NCBI GenBank assembly: GCA_002309295.1 | Contig: DBXF01000055.1 | Coordinates: 1-7,154, forward strand | Source of the DNA: Bacteroidales bacterium UBA1219 | GTDB lineage: Bacteria; Bacteroidota; Bacteroidia; Bacteroidales; P3 | Direction: 5' to 3' | DNA: 7,154 bases | Shown: piece after piece, positions 5,371 through 7,154 of the stretch | Position numbering within the stretch: the stretch's first letter is position 1 | How the letters are laid out: each line of letters opens with the position of its first letter | The notes under the pieces: generated by a model | Database searches by the model: none | The model's input: only the letters and a program-made list of their open reading frames with translations | What the model was told of the DNA's origin: nothing | Program-made: the position numbers and the translations under genes

Positions 5371-7154
5371 ATGGAAGATAACAAGTTGTTTGCGGAATTT
5401 CCGCCCGTTTCCACCCAGCAGTGGGAGGAAGTGATTAACAAAGACCTCAAAGGTGCCGATTACGACAAGAAACTGGTATGGAAAACCATCGAAGGTTTCA
5501 ACGTGAGACCTTACTACCGTGCCGAAGATTTGGAAAACCTGTCGTACCTCAACACCAACCCCGCCGAATTTCCCTACACACGCGGCAAACAGGCCCATTC
5601 CAACGTGTGGGACATCCGTCAGGACATAAAAGTGAAAGACCCCGTGGAGGCCAACCGCTTCGCCGTCGACGCAGTGAAAGGCGGCTGCAACTCGCTGGGC
5701 TTCTGCGCCAAGCAGGTTACCGACCTCAACGCAATGGCAGCCCTGCTTAAGGACATCGACCTCACCAAGGTTAAGATAAACTTCAACTGCGCCAAGGATT
5801 TCGTGGCTCTGCTGAAACTCTTTGTGGAGTATCTCGGCACCAAGGGCATCGACCCCAAGAGCGTGCAGGGAAGCGTCAATTTCGATATGTTCAAACACGC
5901 CCTCAACCACGGCGATTTCTGCGGTGGCGAAGAAGGGGAGTATGCTCTGGCAAAATCTCTCATCGAATTTGCCGACAGCAACCTGCCCGGTTTCCGTGTG
6001 CTTACAGTGAACGGCAACCTGTTCCAGAATGCAGGTTCCAGCATCGTTCAGGAACTCGGCTTCACCCTTGCCGCCGCCAACGATCTTATGGCAAACCTCA
6101 CCGACATGGGTGTGGCTCCCGAAAAAGTGGCAAAGAACATGGTGTTCAGCTTCGCCATCGGCTCCAACTATTTCATGGAGATGGCCAAAATCCGTGCCGC
6201 ACGTATGCTGTGGTCGAAGATTGTGGAACAGTACAAACCTGCCTGCGACTGCGCTTACAAGGTGTTTATCCACGCCGCCTCCGCGGTTTGGAACAAGTCG
6301 ATGTACGACGCACATGTGAACATGCTGCGCACCACCACCGAGACTATGAGTGTCGCCATCGCCGGCGCCGACTCCATCGCCGTGGCTCCGTTCGACATCG
6401 CTTACAAGGAGGCCGACGATTTCTCGTACCGCATCGCCCGCAACCAGCAGATACTGCTCAAAGAAGAGTCGTATTTCGACAAAATTGCCGACCCCGCTGC
6501 CGGTTCCTATTATATCGAAAACCTCACCGACTCCATCGCACAGTACGCTTGGAAGAATTTCCTCGCCGTTGAGGAAAAAGGCGGTTTCGCACAGGCTATC
6601 CGTCAGGGTTTCGTTCAGGACGAAATTGAGGCTACTGCCACCAAACGCAACAACGACATCGCTATGCGTAAGACCGTTATCCTTGGCACCAACCAGTACC
6701 CCAACCTCAAGGACGAGATGCTGGAAAAGATTGACAAAAAGGATAAATGCTGTTGCTGCTGCAATTCCGAGGAAGGTCCTATCCGCAAGCTGCACCAGTA
6801 CCGTGGCGCCGAGGCTTTCGAGGAGCTGCGTCTGGCCACCGAGCGTTCGGGCCGCAAACCGAAAGTGTTTTTGCTCACCTACGGCAATGTGGCAATGCGT
6901 CGCGCCCGTGCGGGATTCGCCACCAATTTCTTCGGCGTGGTGGGATACGAAATTATCGACAATGTGGGATTCGCCACAGCACAGGAAGGTGTTGAGGCCG
7001 CCCTCAAAGCCAACGCCGACATCGTGGTGCTCTGCTCCTCCGACGACGAGTACGCCGAAATCACCGAGCCCGCCTGCAAGGCCCTCAAGGGCAAGGTCAA
7101 GAGCCTCGTCCTCGCCGGATTCCCCAAGGAGATGGTGGAGACCTACAAAGGCTA
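5371..7154 (+). CDS. mutA: Methylmalonyl-CoA mutase small (beta) subunit, 3' end outside window
   Basis: The frame is open from ATG 5371 to the right edge: 594 codons, against about 610-620 residues for the family, so roughly 20 are missing. An N-terminal TIM-barrel mutase domain (about 30-450; landmarks GSNYFMEMAKIRAARMLW, TTTETMSVAIAGADSIAVAPFD and DPAAGSYYIENLT) is followed by a cobalamin-binding-like domain (about 495 onward). The latter lacks the DxHxxG motif that binds B12; the matching position reads YGNVAMRRA with Met509 in place of His. This, with VVLCSSDDEYAE, marks the non-catalytic small subunit, which dimerises with catalytic MutB. The complex interconverts succinyl-CoA and (R)-methylmalonyl-CoA in the cytosol, a step of propionate formation from succinate in Bacteroidales. 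An odd feature is a run of five cysteines (460-464) in the linker. The gene looks richer in G and C at third positions than the LRR gene, as expected for high expression. mutB is likely the next gene. There is no Shine-Dalgarno; the leader is A-rich. Confidence 0.95.
   Translation, partial: MEDNKLFAEFPPVSTQQWEEVINKDLKGADYDKKLVWKTIEGFNVRPYYRAEDLENLSYLNTNPAEFPYTRGKQAHSNVWDIRQDIKVKDPVEANRFAVDAVKGGCNSLGFCAKQVTDLNAMAALLKDIDLTKVKINFNCAKDFVALLKLFVEYLGTKGIDPKSVQGSVNFDMFKHALNHGDFCGGEEGEYALAKSLIEFADSNLPGFRVLTVNGNLFQNAGSSIVQELGFTLAAANDLMANLTDMGVAPEKVAKNMVFSFAIGSNYFMEMAKIRAARMLWSKIVEQYKPACDCAYKVFIHAASAVWNKSMYDAHVNMLRTTTETMSVAIAGADSIAVAPFDIAYKEADDFSYRIARNQQILLKEESYFDKIADPAAGSYYIENLTDSIAQYAWKNFLAVEEKGGFAQAIRQGFVQDEIEATATKRNNDIAMRKTVILGTNQYPNLKDEMLEKIDKKDKCCCCCNSEEGPIRKLHQYRGAEAFEELRLATERSGRKPKVFLLTYGNVAMRRARAGFATNFFGVVGYEIIDNVGFATAQEGVEAALKANADIVVLCSSDDEYAEITEPACKALKGKVKSLVLAGFPKEMVETYKG

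Noticed and set aside
5191..6795. A 534-codon open frame on the minus strand across mutA
   Set aside because: It lies antisense to a clear methylmalonyl-CoA mutase gene and follows from that gene's third-position bias. Its end translates the heptad arrays, and it shows no recognisable domain.

Overview
The window looks like chromosomal DNA of a member of the Bacteroidales (phylum Bacteroidota). Four things support this: three sites matching the Bacteroides-type -7 promoter element TAnnTTTGC, a long exported protein ending in a type IX secretion (T9SS, Por) sorting domain, a separate small subunit of methylmalonyl-CoA mutase as used in the succinate-propionate route of this group, and a bacterial type A RNase P RNA. 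Genus cannot be fixed from this sequence. Nothing in the window indicates a phage, plasmid, transposase or CRISPR array.

Layout: the left part is read leftward (minus strand) and the right part rightward (plus strand), diverging around 2375-2572. From the divergence leftward come a patatin-like phospholipase (2374-1553), a 307-base intergenic stretch, rnpB (about 1245-866) with its own promoter, and the first 268 codons of an AMP-forming acyl-CoA synthetase/ligase that runs off the left edge (804-1). Rightward come an 882-residue secreted leucine-rich-repeat protein with T9SS tail (2573-5221) and the methylmalonyl-CoA mutase small subunit mutA (5371 to the right edge, roughly the last 20 residues missing). 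MutA is expected to pair with MutB (probably just beyond the edge) to interconvert succinyl-CoA and methylmalonyl-CoA. The genes do not form one pathway; rnpB is housekeeping and the secreted LRR protein is a surface or extracellular factor of unknown ligand.

The most unusual signal is between the genes. All three longer intergenic regions carry short tandem arrays with an exact 7-base period, in three unrelated unit families: A (GTTGAAA, three arrays), B (CCGAATT, two arrays) and C (GACCACT, one array). Two arrays overlap stop codons. Two A arrays sit at the same distance from a TATTTTTGC promoter element (TTTCAAC, 9 bases, TATTTTTGC), upstream of rnpB and of the LRR gene. They resemble in style the heptanucleotide STRR repeats of cyanobacteria. 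Inside the LRR protein a large module is repeated three times, and MutA carries a run of five consecutive cysteines in its interdomain linker.
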